A stretch of 64,000 nt of DNA from Phlebiopsis flavidoalba (lineage: Eukaryota > Basidiomycota > Agaricomycetes > Polyporales > Phanerochaetaceae): NCBI GenBank assembly GCA_035772785.1, contig JAOCPU010000068.1, positions 97,639-161,638 on the forward strand, written 5' to 3'. Shown one piece after another: positions 37,276 through 48,093 of the stretch; the first letter of the stretch is position 1, and each line of letters opens with the position of its first letter. The translations under genes and the position numbers were made by a program. The notes under the pieces are model-generated. The model ran no database searches. It saw nothing but the letters and a program-made list of their open reading frames with translations, and had not been told where the DNA came from.

Positions 37276-38085
37276 CCCTACATAGTGTCTCTTTCTTCAC
37301 ATGCGTCCAAAGCTGACGATGACAGCCCCCATACCCCAGATTTGCTCCTTATAGACCGGCGCCCCCTGCTACGTCAATGTGATATTTACTCGTTTGGTAC
37401 ATTGCGTGCGCGCAGCCATGGTGAGAGTCACCCACCCGCAACTATGCTTGATTTTTCGGTAAATTTAATCACCTCCTATGACAGATAGGTGCCACCCACC
37501 AACCGATTTGTGTTATTGCGGGTGCAAAATACGCCTTAAGCCCGCACACCCATGCTGTTCTCACAGTAAGCGCAGACGCAGTAATGGCGTACCATGTGCA
37601 TGGGTGTGGGTCACGGAAGAGTTGAAGCAACACTGAAACGAGACACGGGGGAAACAAACCTTATACCACGTAGCTCATTGCCCTTATGTAGGGCCCGTAG
37701 CTTGGCATATATGTCTACATGTGAGTAAAAATCACATATTTTACTGCCTTGGCGTAGTCGTTCAACATACCGTTCCTTGCTCTCACAGGCTTCAAGGACA
37801 TCGTATATCATAGCCTTTGTGCGTCGGCGTACCCGAACAAGATCAAAAACGGACCTGGACATCAAGTTATGTTGGAAGCCACTTGATTCTGTCCTACGCT
37901 CCTTTCTGTTCTACACCCGGTCATCATGTGGCAATTGACGAGGCCTTACTCTACGCGGAACCCTAGTTTCCTGTCAGTTATCGCGTAGTTTTCCCACAAA
38001 AATCTCTCCAAATAAATACACCACGAGCGATGTGCCTCATGCCTCTTCTTCTGACTAAAATCGTTCAGGGTCTCTCATGCGCAAG
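37276..38085. other. intergenic, MED21 to DUF6533 D
   Basis: Contains an 84-codon minus-strand frame (37,611-37,865) with a protein-like composition (RRTKAMIYDVLEACESKERY) that I cannot assign. Otherwise nothing seen. Confidence 0.4.
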
Positions 38086-39513
38086 ATGCATGTACCCACA
38101 GAAGCAAGTCTGCGTGAGGCGAAATGGGGACACATGAACTAAACGCAGGTATGTGTCACCAGTAGAGTCTTTGGTGCGCTCCCATGAACACCCGCGTAGT
38201 TGCCGCAACAGCATGGATGACATGGGACACTCTCATCAACCTAGCCGAGCTTGAGGTGAGCGATTCCGTGTCCTCATCCCTTCCTCTGCGCTCAAACTCA
38301 CTTGTACAACTTAGGTTGAGTATTTATGGAGGCAAGTGGCTACAACCCTCATCACATGGTCGTTGGCGTAGTCCCATCTGACAGCTACCCAGTGTGGTCG
38401 CGCAAGCTGGGTCAATGGACGTACGCTTTCATTCGATATGATCACCCATTTTCCACGCAGGGTATGGTCTCATGGATATAGTTCTCGCCTACACTGTCTA
38501 ACACAAACACGTAGAATAGTCATATCAATCACTACGGTACAACTGGCAACTCTGCCGCAAGATGCAAAGCATCTATTGCCTGGGAGTTGGCATTCTTGGA
38601 ACTCCTCACTATCTCAGTCGAAGTGATATTGGTGATCCGAGGTCAGTTCCACTTCTTTCTTTGAGACTTGACCTCTTCCCCGTCTCACAGAACCCAGTTC
38701 TCGTCCTTTATAAAGCGAGCAGAGTCATAGAAGAGCGATTATATGCATGGCGTTTGTTGTTGAGGTCATTGTGATGATCGTTACGATAACCTTTGTAATT
38801 AAGGAACACAACGGTATAAACCCGATGACTGCATCGGGGACGCATCGCCCAGAGGATATTCGTGGGCTATTGGTACGTATCGGGATATGCGAATGGGTGA
38901 ATGTGGTCTTACATATACTCTATAAAGGATCACAGTACAAGTGTTTTGAGACATTTCTGTTCATTTTGACGTTTGTGAAGTGCTTCCGCCGAAGCTTTCG
39001 ACACAGCGTGCGTCGAAATACTCGCGTCGAACGTCCATATTTCCATCTACCTCCTCCGCGATGGCACTTTGGGCCTTCGCATTGATACTTGGTACGTGAT
39101 GCACTTATTCGAGGGTCGTCCAATTTTAATACTAAGACAACAGTCACTACTCTTCTGAATTTACTGCTATATCAATTGAACAACACTCCGAGGGCCGATG
39201 ATGGTTACTTGTGCGTACAGCTCTTGTCTTATATCTGCTGACGTTAGTGCCTGATCGTATTTATTCAGCTGGGAGTTAGCGGTGTGGCTTTCCTACGCTG
39301 AGTGCGACGTAAGTTAATCCTTCATTTGCGGGAATTGATCGACTGACAAGCATTAATCGTGTTGTCTTGGAGGGGGCTCATATCATTCTCACATCCGACG
39401 ACTCGCGAAAGCCCGGCTCTGCTATCCCGCGTGCCGAACATATCATACTTATGGATTTTGATGACGACACACGCTGTTCAAGCCTTTCCCCTCGACGATC
39501 TCTCAGGTTCTAA
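38086..39513 (+). CDS. DUF6533 membrane protein D
   Basis: Fourth DUF6533 gene, opposite in strand to A-C. Plus strand: first exon from ATG 38,086 (MHVPTEASLREAKWG) to GTATGT; VAATAWMTWDTLINL (38,196-38,240); VEYLWRQ after an acceptor CTTAG; LGQWTYAFIRY (about 38,405-38,440); LELLTISVEVILVIR in shifted frame (about 38,595-38,640); VLVLYKASRVIE (about 38,700); AFVVEVIVMIVTITFVIKEH (38,747-38,810); CFETFLFILTFVKCFR (38,944-38,990); LRDGT, WAFALIL with an extra T (about 39,055-39,090); LLYQLNNTPRADDGYL (39,160-39,210); WELAVWLSYAEC after TATTCAG (about 39,270); a final exon with GAHIILTSDDSRKPGSA ending TAA at 39,511-39,513. Confidence 0.82.
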
Positions 39514-39934
39514 TCATACCACACACAGGTGCTCGTGTGGGCCATACTTCGAGTTCGCCCATCAACGGCACTAATAAGACTTTGTCTCGCGCAGCAGCAA
39601 TTTTTAAACAATAACCACGCTACCACGTCATCGGCTACTACCACGTCCACGCGTCACGCTACAGTACGGTGACCATATGCGTTTGAACGATTCTTGCCTG
39701 CAATACTAGGGTATAATACCGAATTACAGAAGATACAATGTGAAGGACAGTGACAACCATTATGATCCAGATACATGCATGCAGAAATTCGAGATTGAAC
39801 GTGGAGAATGAATGAAAGAGCGTTGAATGCGGGTGCCACACAGACTAATAGCAAAGGGTTATAGAATGATAGATCATAAAAGTGTTTTAAGTGTGTCGCT
39901 AACCAACCTCCGAGGGGCGCCTACTAAGCCCTCA
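39514..39934. other. junction region downstream of truncated dynein
   Basis: Expected dynein sequence (the linker region following the tail) is not found in any frame here. A 60-codon minus frame at 39,659-39,841 reads hydrophobic (FLHACIWIIMVVTVLHIVSS) and does not belong to dynein. Confidence 0.45.
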
Positions 39935-40466
39935 TCGATTGGTGTTCGAGTTCGTGACGAGTCCTTGGTGATCGCCGCATGCATCTCCCTTCATGGCGTT
40001 CCCGAGCGTTGACACCGAAGCGACTGAGGATATGCCCGCTGCCAGAAAAATGCGTCGTACTTGGCGTTGACTCTCGCCTGCACGTTGCTCATAGTCGACG
40101 ATACACACCTCCGAAAGACTTCTGGTGTGATCTGAGGTATCAAAGGTAGAGCGGGCCTTTTTAATCTCATTGGGAGAAGCTGCTGCCAGTGCGCGAGGTC
40201 GGTCGCCGAGTTTGTTGTAAGACGTATTCCGCCTCGAGATCCCATATGCGATTGAATTGCAAAAACCACCACTTGGGCAACATAGTCCTTGACGCTGCTG
40301 CACCTTGCTCTCGACGAGCGCGAACGGTTCGCTCTCAATACGGGTTGCGTCATTGAAACGTGTGAGCTGTGATATATTGGAGGTAAGTATGATTTATGAA
40401 TGTATGTCGGCAAGACTTACTAGTGAAGTGTACGTTGTCTCCGACACAGCGTAAGGGTAAAAATTG

Positions 40467-40499
<33 letters not shown>

Positions 40500-43400
40500 T
40501 CATAAGTTTGAGGCCGGCATCTCGTACCGTGAGAGCTTTGTATCCTATCGCAGGTCGACATACTAATGCCTGGATGCAAGGTAACGCCCATGAGATACGC
40601 AACATCAGCTGTGATGACCTTAACAAACAGCCAGTCGTGTAGCTGTTCGATCCAAGTCTTGCTTGCGAGCATACCTCGATACGTGCGAGATCGAGGAAGA
40701 TGACTTGGTTCTGTATCCGAATCTCATGCACAATGGGCTTCAAGGTCATGTTGTGTTTTCCAGAACTGTGCGTTGCCATCACAGACTGCCAGCCATTTGT
40801 CTGCGAGCGTATAGATCAAACCTTTTCATCTTTGACCCTTTTGTCCCCAGCGCGGCGCTCGGGCTACGATCTCTTAGCAGGTAATGGCTCTCTGCGGCCG
40901 TCACCATCCTCTGCTGAGCGTCGAACTCGGCACAGAATGCTTGTATTGCTGTAAATTTTTGTGTCAGGTCCGTTGTAACAGGATTGTCCTCACTCTTCTG
41001 GTCAAGTTCAGCCGCGACCCAGTGTTCGAGATTAGCGTAACCCTCAAGGTTGAGAGACGATCGATCTGCGGAAGGTATCTTTAGTCCTCTATAAATATAC
41101 ATGAGTTTGGGGTACTCATCAGCAACGGCCTGAATTCGGCTTCAGCAGGTCTGTGAAACGCTTTCACGAAACTTATAAAAAAAAAAAAACCTTTGGACCA
41201 GATCTTCACACAGCGTGCGAAGGTATTGTCCCTTTGTAGAGACTCAGATACAACGATTGTTGAGTCTTGTCCCTAGAATATACAGCACAGTCAGACGTAT
41301 ATGGCCTGTAGACGGGACAACGAATGTTACCTGTAGTACGGACACCACACTGGCGAACAGTCTCGGGACGAGCACTGGAATATGTCGGTTATCGCGTGCG
41401 TCTCACTCGATGCCACGTAACGTGCTGTGTCGTATTTGGTTGACGAAGTAGTCCCACCTGATATTCATCACCTGACACAGGATGAATATACATAGACCAG
41501 TGACCCTGCTTGACGACTTACCGCGTGAGACCATTCTCTGCGCCTCGTTGCGATACACAGCCTTAAAAACACTAAACCAAACCATTCCGATACCCCTTAG
41601 TACTGTCTCCACCAAGTCGAGTGTATGAGCCTATACGTCCTGACCGTTTCCATCAGACTATCAGCATGAGGATATACACGCTTTTGCATCCTTTGCCATG
41701 TTTGTGATTAGCATGAGGGACTCTGGAACCCCCTGCCAGAGCAAGCGTTGCGAACTTCCTTGAAGAGGGTGATAATCTGGGGATCGGCCCAAGTTCCCAC
41801 CGCAAACAGCTGAAAGCCTCCACCCGCGCAAGCGAATAATCTTCAAAGATGTCTTCCAGTGCCACCCATAGCTCGACGGTTGATATCATGAAGCCACACG
41901 CTCTCAAATAAACGGGCCGTGTGAATTGTGTCGAGTTTCTTGCGGAAGGCAAGCGCCTCTTCCGATTGAAGTTTTCTGACCTTCGGCATAGATCTTCCCA
42001 ACCGTTTACCCAGGACATAGCCTCGACGCGCTTTCATGTAGGTCTGAAGTTGGCGTCGATCTGCCTTAGCCCAAATGATAGCCCCGAGATCGGCGGCCCC
42101 AACAGGTCGCGGGGCATTTGTGACATGTGGTAGGCTTGCAAGAACCGATACGCGTCTTGAACTATTTGGAAGTGTTATGTCAGTAAAGTGTTACATTAAT
42201 TACGAAGATAATGTCCGGACCTTATGGTGTAAACGCTGTATATCCTCCTTTACGGAGTCAATGAGTTGATTTGGTAATCTTGAATAGCACCGCGAATCCT
42301 AACAAGTAGAATCAAGACTAGTTCACCTGCATCCATATGCTTGAAGTGCTACCTTTGGCCGGACGAACAGGTGCTTTGAACTTTGAGAACACTCCTGAAA
42401 CATCTCGTGGGCTGTTGGCGAGCTGTTCCCGAGCCGGCTCCGCCCGCCTGCGATGATCTGGTTCTCGCACGAGGTCGACATCGCGTTGTAAGCGTTCTTC
42501 CGCCGCCCACCCGCATTTCACTTCCTCTTTCCAATAGCGTCAGCTCGCAGTTGACTCCTGAACGTTGCCAAACGTCGACGTACCAACGGAGACATCCAGT
42601 ACGTCCGATCCGCTTCATGACCCTCGTACGCCTCCCTTTCACGTTCTTCCTCCATACTCCACACCGTGCCAACTTCCATAACCCACACCGCTGAGACCCT
42701 TCGTCGGGCCAGTCATGACGGCAAGCTGCTCGATGTGTTGCGATTCCGCCAGTCGCGAAGGTATCGTATCCGGTCCTGCAGCTTTGCATGCGCGGGTACG
42801 ACCTTGATGGGTATGAACTTCTCCGAACGCTTGCCTGGTGACCTCGCGCGCAACGTTCGTGAAACTCCGGTTGATGTGGTCATCCCATGTCCGGAAGATG
42901 GCGATAGTCTGCCCTAGCAGGGACGTTCAAATGTCTCGTATGGCGTATATAGGAGACGGTGCGATGTCAAGACGCGTAGCAACTGATCGTTGAAGTCGCG
43001 GGAGATGGCTTCAACAAGTGGTAGTGCACGTCGGATAGGGTAGGGAGATAGCTTGAGCTTGCGATTCAAATGCCCAAAGATCAGAACGACGGCCTCTTGG
43101 ATCTTGTCTAGGTCAGTGGCAGATAACAGCTCGTTCAATGGGAAATCCTTCATCAGTTTGATTGAACTTGTGAAACTAGCGGACAAGAAATCGGTCGGTA
43201 AAGTATCGCAGAATGAGAACATGAGATACATACCAGTATCGGTGGCATCCTTTAAGACTTAGGTAACCAGTGTCTGGCGATAAACGACACCGTTGCACGG
43301 AACCGTTTCGCATTTCGGAGGCAGTCCATGACCCATGTTGACCTCGTCGCTACGCAGCTGGTTCTCAATACCCTCCAACGCACGCTCTAAGCTTAGCCAA

Positions 43401-44366
43401 AAGTTGATTTCTTGGGATGCAGTACCAGAGGCGACATCTCTTGAGAGTTTGGTTACAGCTTGAATCGACTTGATCCACTGGTTTACGTGGCTATGGAGGG
43501 TGTTCAGAAACGTGCTATCATTGAGAAGTTTAGGAGGTATGTCGGAAAGACTAGGGCGATTTCCAGCAGCGCGTGCCTGCTCTACTGCCCGTTGAATTAC
43601 CGGGTGTATGATAAGATGTGTCTCGGGTATCTCCACATTCTGTTGTAGATGAAGCAGTGAGTAGTTCCAGCTCTGGTGCGAATGTTTCTTCTTGGTCATC
43701 GGGATTCTATCCTCATGTAAGCCAAAGGGATTTCAGGTGTATGCTCAGTTGACGCACCCATTTTCGTGTCACCTTCCTTGCCTGCCCTCTTGCACCCACG
43801 AAAGCTTCGAAGAACGGCTTTACAGCATAACTCACAACAGAGTGAAGACTCTCGTATGGTGTTTCGTCTCCACCAAACAAGTTTAACACGTGTAGTTGCG
43901 TTGCCAAAGGTGAGATGGGATCTAGGGTTGGCCCTCGCTTAATCAATGCGAGAGTGGTGACATGTGAGGAGTGGTAGGTGAGCTGCGGCGTAAGCATATA
44001 CGAGTAAGTTGGCGGCGCATCATCTAAGGACGCGTCAAGCTGGAATGCATACGAGAAGGGATAGATAGGCGTACCCTCTGCATCGTCCTTTTTCTTCACT
44101 ACGTATATCACCACCGCCACCCTCTCCGGACCCCCCCGCCACCCTCTCCGGCGAATTTCAAGACGCGTTCGTCGAAATCCTCATCAAAGATGGACTCTAT
44201 CTCATCCGGAGACGCAGCAAGAAACGGGGGAAGGAGAGCGAACAGTATATGAGCGAAAGATGGCGGGGTCAAATGTGATCGCAGACTCGACAGCCCCATC
44301 TTGCAGTGTTCCGTTCGTGTGCAACGCACTTGATCCATTCGCCAGCGGTACCTCAACAGTGGCCAT
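39935..44366 (-). CDS. DYN1: cytoplasmic dynein heavy chain, tail portion only (truncated)
   Basis: N-terminal tail (Pfam DHC_N1) of the minus-end-directed microtubule motor. Start ATG 44,366 ([19 protein letters not shown]); [20 protein letters not shown] (about 44,200); a 22-bp tandem duplication near 44,114-44,151; [18 protein letters not shown] (about 44,100); [18 protein letters not shown] (about 43,930); [20 protein letters not shown] (about 43,390); [57 protein letters not shown] (43,170-42,970); [31 protein letters not shown] (42,900-42,690); AEGQKLQ-type repeats, [17 protein letters not shown] (about 41,990-41,880); [14 protein letters not shown] (about 41,050); [14 protein letters not shown] (about 40,710); a T30 run (A30 on plus); [34 protein letters not shown] (40,280-39,970). 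About the first 1,250 residues of more than 4,000; the AAA+ motor is absent from the window. Confidence 0.94.
40467..40496. repeat. poly-A tract (30 nt)
   Basis: Thirty A on plus (T30 on the dynein coding strand), between recognisable dynein coding pieces (…GLKLMT and [10 protein letters not shown]), where homologues have ordinary coding sequence. Either an artefact or an insertion. Confidence 0.97.
44114..44151. repeat. 16-bp direct repeat with 22-bp period
   Basis: CCGCCACCCTCTCCGG occurs at 44,114-44,129 and again at 44,136-44,151. Removing one 22-bp unit brings KFAGEGGG close to the following [10 protein letters not shown] of dynein, so this is a local duplication inside the exon. Confidence 0.85.
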
Positions 44367-44671
44367 CGTTTCGCAGGGACGAGAGCTGACTGTCGAGTTA
44401 TTTGTTGATGTTATACGCGATGATCCAAGTTGAGTCGTTGACGGGGTCCGAAATGACCACGCGAATACTCGTGGATGAGGTTTACGATGGGTCGTGAAGA
44501 ACTGTGGTATCGAAAACATCTCGGTCAGTTTGCAATAGAATGACTGGGGGAAAGATGGACTCACGGTGGGGTACTACGGGCAACCCACGAGGAGGTAGTG
44601 AGGTTGCCGCGAGGTTGGAGTTCGTCGCAGTCGTGAAGGCGGTATGTCGTGGTCGACGGCGGGAGTAAACA

Positions 44672-44698
44672 TATGGAAAGCCGGACGTTCAAGCTTAT
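44672..44698 (+). repeat. inverted repeat arm 1 (27 bp)
   Basis: Perfect 27-bp match, in reverse complement, to 47,718-47,744. It contains an ATG followed by codons for ESRTFKLI and then a stop (TGA). Confidence 0.95.
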
Positions 44699-47487
44699 TT
44701 GATGTGCTTGGTCGTATTTGTACAATACCATATATGGTAATGGACCCCGGGAACCTTGGATGAAATGGCCGATGAACCCTATTGCTGTCCCATCACATCC
44801 GATGTTGCGCGCTCACTGCGCCTTCCCTTTGTCCTTGTTTGCGCGCAGCCCGCACACTGCCCAATCGGGCACCGCCCCGCCCTGCGCCTTGCGTGGACCG
44901 GCATTGTGGTCCCATTTGGAGCTCTATTCTTATACATAACTGTTATAGTCCAAAGAAATGTTAATCCACTTGTATTTGTAGTGTTTGAAGGGCTGTCAGT
45001 AAAGGTCGTGGATGTAAATAATCATGGCCCGAAAATGCGCACATAATCTATATATATATTCAAATATCTTGTACTGTGTAATCCTACTATACACCCATGT
45101 CTTGAAAGTATTTGGAACTCGATTGGCATGTATATGAATGTCTTTTCGTCGTAATTTGGGTGTGATTCTGTTGGCCATCTGGGGTTAGTGAAAATAAACG
45201 AAAATAGCGCAGAAATACCACTGTATATTTGGGAAAAGGGCTTATGAATGCCGGTGAGTGCTTCAAAGAATTGTAATGACATTTTAAACGTGTAAAGGGT
45301 AGTGCTACAGGTTGTTAAACTATGTATTAGCCCATGGAGAACCTTAGAACATGAGTGTATGATGTCAAGGCTATACACCCATCCAACACAGGTGGGAGGT
45401 TCAGAGAGCAATCAACATGGTAAGAAAACATCACATAGGACATTGTACAGCTAGCTGACAGTGTTTGTTTGTGTACAAGGGGTCTGGCAAAAGAAGAAAA
45501 TGTCCTGAGAAGAGGACACTAAAAGCGGCTACTGAACACTTATAGAGTCATATTATTGCACACCTTGACGTGTATAGTACGTACATACACCACCATGGGC
45601 ACTCTGAATACGCCAATGAAAGAGTGAGACCGTTGTTAAAGTGTCCAGAAATAAAACGACGTTTCTTGATATAGGCGCCCCGCCAGAACGTCGAGGACGA
45701 CAAGGCCCGGCATGGGCTCCATGGGCACGCATTGCTGAACGCAGGTAATGGGCATCTTCTGTGGTGCGTGTAAAAAGCTTGGGAGTGCCGTCCCGGAGTG
45801 ATAGAGCCGGCAGAATAGAGGGTAAATAGAATACTCAGCTATGTGCGAGCACACATGGTGCTCGAGTGACACAGAGGCCGAACGGCTCAGCTCAGAATCT
45901 ACAAGCTGGGAGACAGCTCGTTAGTATGTCTAAAAATAGTGGAGAAAATACTTGAAGTCCAACGGGCCGCGCGCGCGTGGCAGAGTAAGCGGGGTACGCA
46001 CTGGCTCTTGCAGGATAGCCTTCTCAGCGTCGAATTGAGCTATATACCTGTATTCAGCGGTTCGATTACAAAACAAACGTCAGGGACGTCTTACCCATAC
46101 TTAAAACAGTGGTACGTACCCTCATATGTGTTGACGTGAGAGTGCGTCGGATGGGAGGACGACTCGTAGCCGAAACGAGGGGAGAATGTGCTAGGAATAA
46201 GGTGAATATATAGATTATCCGTAAAGCGTGAGAAACCCTTACCTACAGGTCCCAAAAACTCCCCTCAATCCAGCCCGAAGCAAGAGAATGCGGGGCGAGG
46301 GATGGATAGTGTGGAACAGCGCACTTTGGGGTCGCCCGAGGCTGCCCGAGGCGACCTGGAAGTCGCCCGAGGGTCAAAGCGCCCAGCGCTGCTTGCTTGG
46401 AACCACCACCCCCGACCGTCGTTTTCAGGAGAACGGCGGTCTCTATCCTCCATCTCGATGCCCAGGGCCCTTCATGCGAGGGCTCTGGTGTGATCCCACT
46501 CGTTTTCTCCTTACCCGGAGTCGCACGGCCGTCATCTCACGCTGCCCAGCATCGCGACCGGCCACCTCGACCAAGGCAACCCGAATAGCAACGCCCGACG
46601 CCTCAAAAGCGTCGGAAAACTCTGGAGCAGTGCACTGAGTGCATGCTCCAGCGTTCTTTGTTGGCTGTACATGCCCACGGGCTCCGGGGATAAGGTGTGT
46701 GGCCCGTCGTATGTCGGGCCGCCGTGACCGCTGACCAGATTCTCGACTGTCGAACAGCGTGAAGAGCTGTGGTGTTCCCCTGCACACTCTCTAAGGTATG
46801 TGCTCACTTCCCTCCGGCCTTACTGACTTTCGTTTTGTGTTCTACAGGAACCCCGCTACCTCCACCTCCACCCCGACCTCCCCTAGCCTGCAACAGTCAC
46901 ATCTACCGGCATATTGTGTCACAAGCAACGTAATATGGGCGAGAGCGTACGCGTAGTGCGTACACATACGCACGCCCACGTTCGTGTCCGCCGCGTCACG
47001 CTCTGGATGACCGCTCGCTGGATTCACCTCCCCGCCTCCGCCCACTGCCCACCATCCCCAGCTACCTCCCATCGCTTCCGGGTTGCCTGAGAAGCGATGC
47101 AGGTCCTCGCTCCCTCAACGCGCCGTCGAAGACCCGCCGCCCGTCCTCGATCGGGGTGTCCAGGCTGGACTACGGACCGCCGCCCGAGATCGTCGGCCCT
47201 GGCTTGCCTCTGCATTGTTCAGTGATGCACGCCAACGGTCGGCGCTGCTGAGCATGCACCGCGAGCCTGATGACCGCCACGTCCCCGCGGGCCCGACGAC
47301 CGCTCCGTGCACGCACGTCTGCGCCCCACGCTGACCGCCCGCCTCGCCCCTTATGCCCTCCCCACAGCCCGCGCCCGCTGGCAGCCGCCATTCCCAGGTC
47401 TTACCAGTGGCCGTGCCGCCACCAGCAGTAGCGCAAGGAGAGCTTGTAGACTCCTCATAGCTCACTATTCATGTAACGTAGAATACA

Positions 47488-47512
47488 TGTATATATAGAT
47501 ATATATATATAT
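47488..47512. repeat. AT microsatellite
   Basis: Short run of TA dinucleotides with one interruption, at the end of the minus-strand 92-codon frame. Confidence 0.8.
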
Positions 47513-47717
47513 TGATAAATACAGAAAAGCGTGAATAATACACAAAATAATCGGCACGGCGGGGGCGCGCCATATAAGACATCCGTCGGTGAGGCGCTGC
47601 AGGTTAGGGTCAAATGCGATATATTGCGGACCCAGAAAACCAGCTGAATTCCACGCCGATCCTAGGCCACGCGGTGTTCGGGGGAGCGGCGCGCGTGAAC
47701 GACCAGCCTGGGCGTCG

Positions 47718-47744
47718 ATAAGCTTGAACGTCCGGCTTTCCATA
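47718..47744 (-). repeat. inverted repeat arm 2 (27 bp)
   Basis: Reverse complement of 44,672-44,698. Here the ATG (minus, 47,743) opens a 92-codon frame (MESRTFKLIDAQAGRSRAPL...) of unknown function. Confidence 0.95.
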
Positions 47745-48093
47745 GTAAACCTAAAAGCGCGTAGCTCGCGTCGGCCTGCTTCAAACTCCGCTCAGATCAC
47801 TTTCTGGTGTTCAACGAGACCTCATGTTTCGTTTCACCTTACAGCTCAGTGCATCTCGACGTAATACTGACAATACTAACTACGGTGCTCCTAGCCACCT
47901 GAATGAGTACAAATGGACGTGCACGCATCCCGATTACTCTACGTTAATGTCCATCGGACTTTGCCGTGCGTAATGCTCACCTTTTTGATGCGCCGTGTGC
48001 CAGAAAGTCGGGCGGACCTTGTCCAGTGCAATGAGATCCTGGCGAACGCGCCTCGGCCTCTTCCTCCCCTACATCTATCCCACTGGTCCCAGA

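Larger units (their letters stand above)
44367..48093. other. gene-poor interval with inverted 27-mer pair
   Basis: 3.7 kb between the divergent DYN1 and DBT starts. Frames at 44,756-45,046 (+), 45,022-45,411 (-), 45,636-45,872 (-), 46,228-46,638 (+) and the GC-rich 46,850-47,450 (both strands; a TTCTACAG acceptor-like site near 46,848) are not recognised. A minus-strand 92-codon frame at 47,743-47,465 starts MESRTFKLI. The same nine codons with the same ATG occur in opposite orientation at 44,673. Confidence 0.4.

Noticed and set aside
39659..39841. Hydrophobic 60-codon minus frame as a continuation of dynein
   Set aside because: Its composition is that of a membrane segment and does not match the DHC linker region that should follow.
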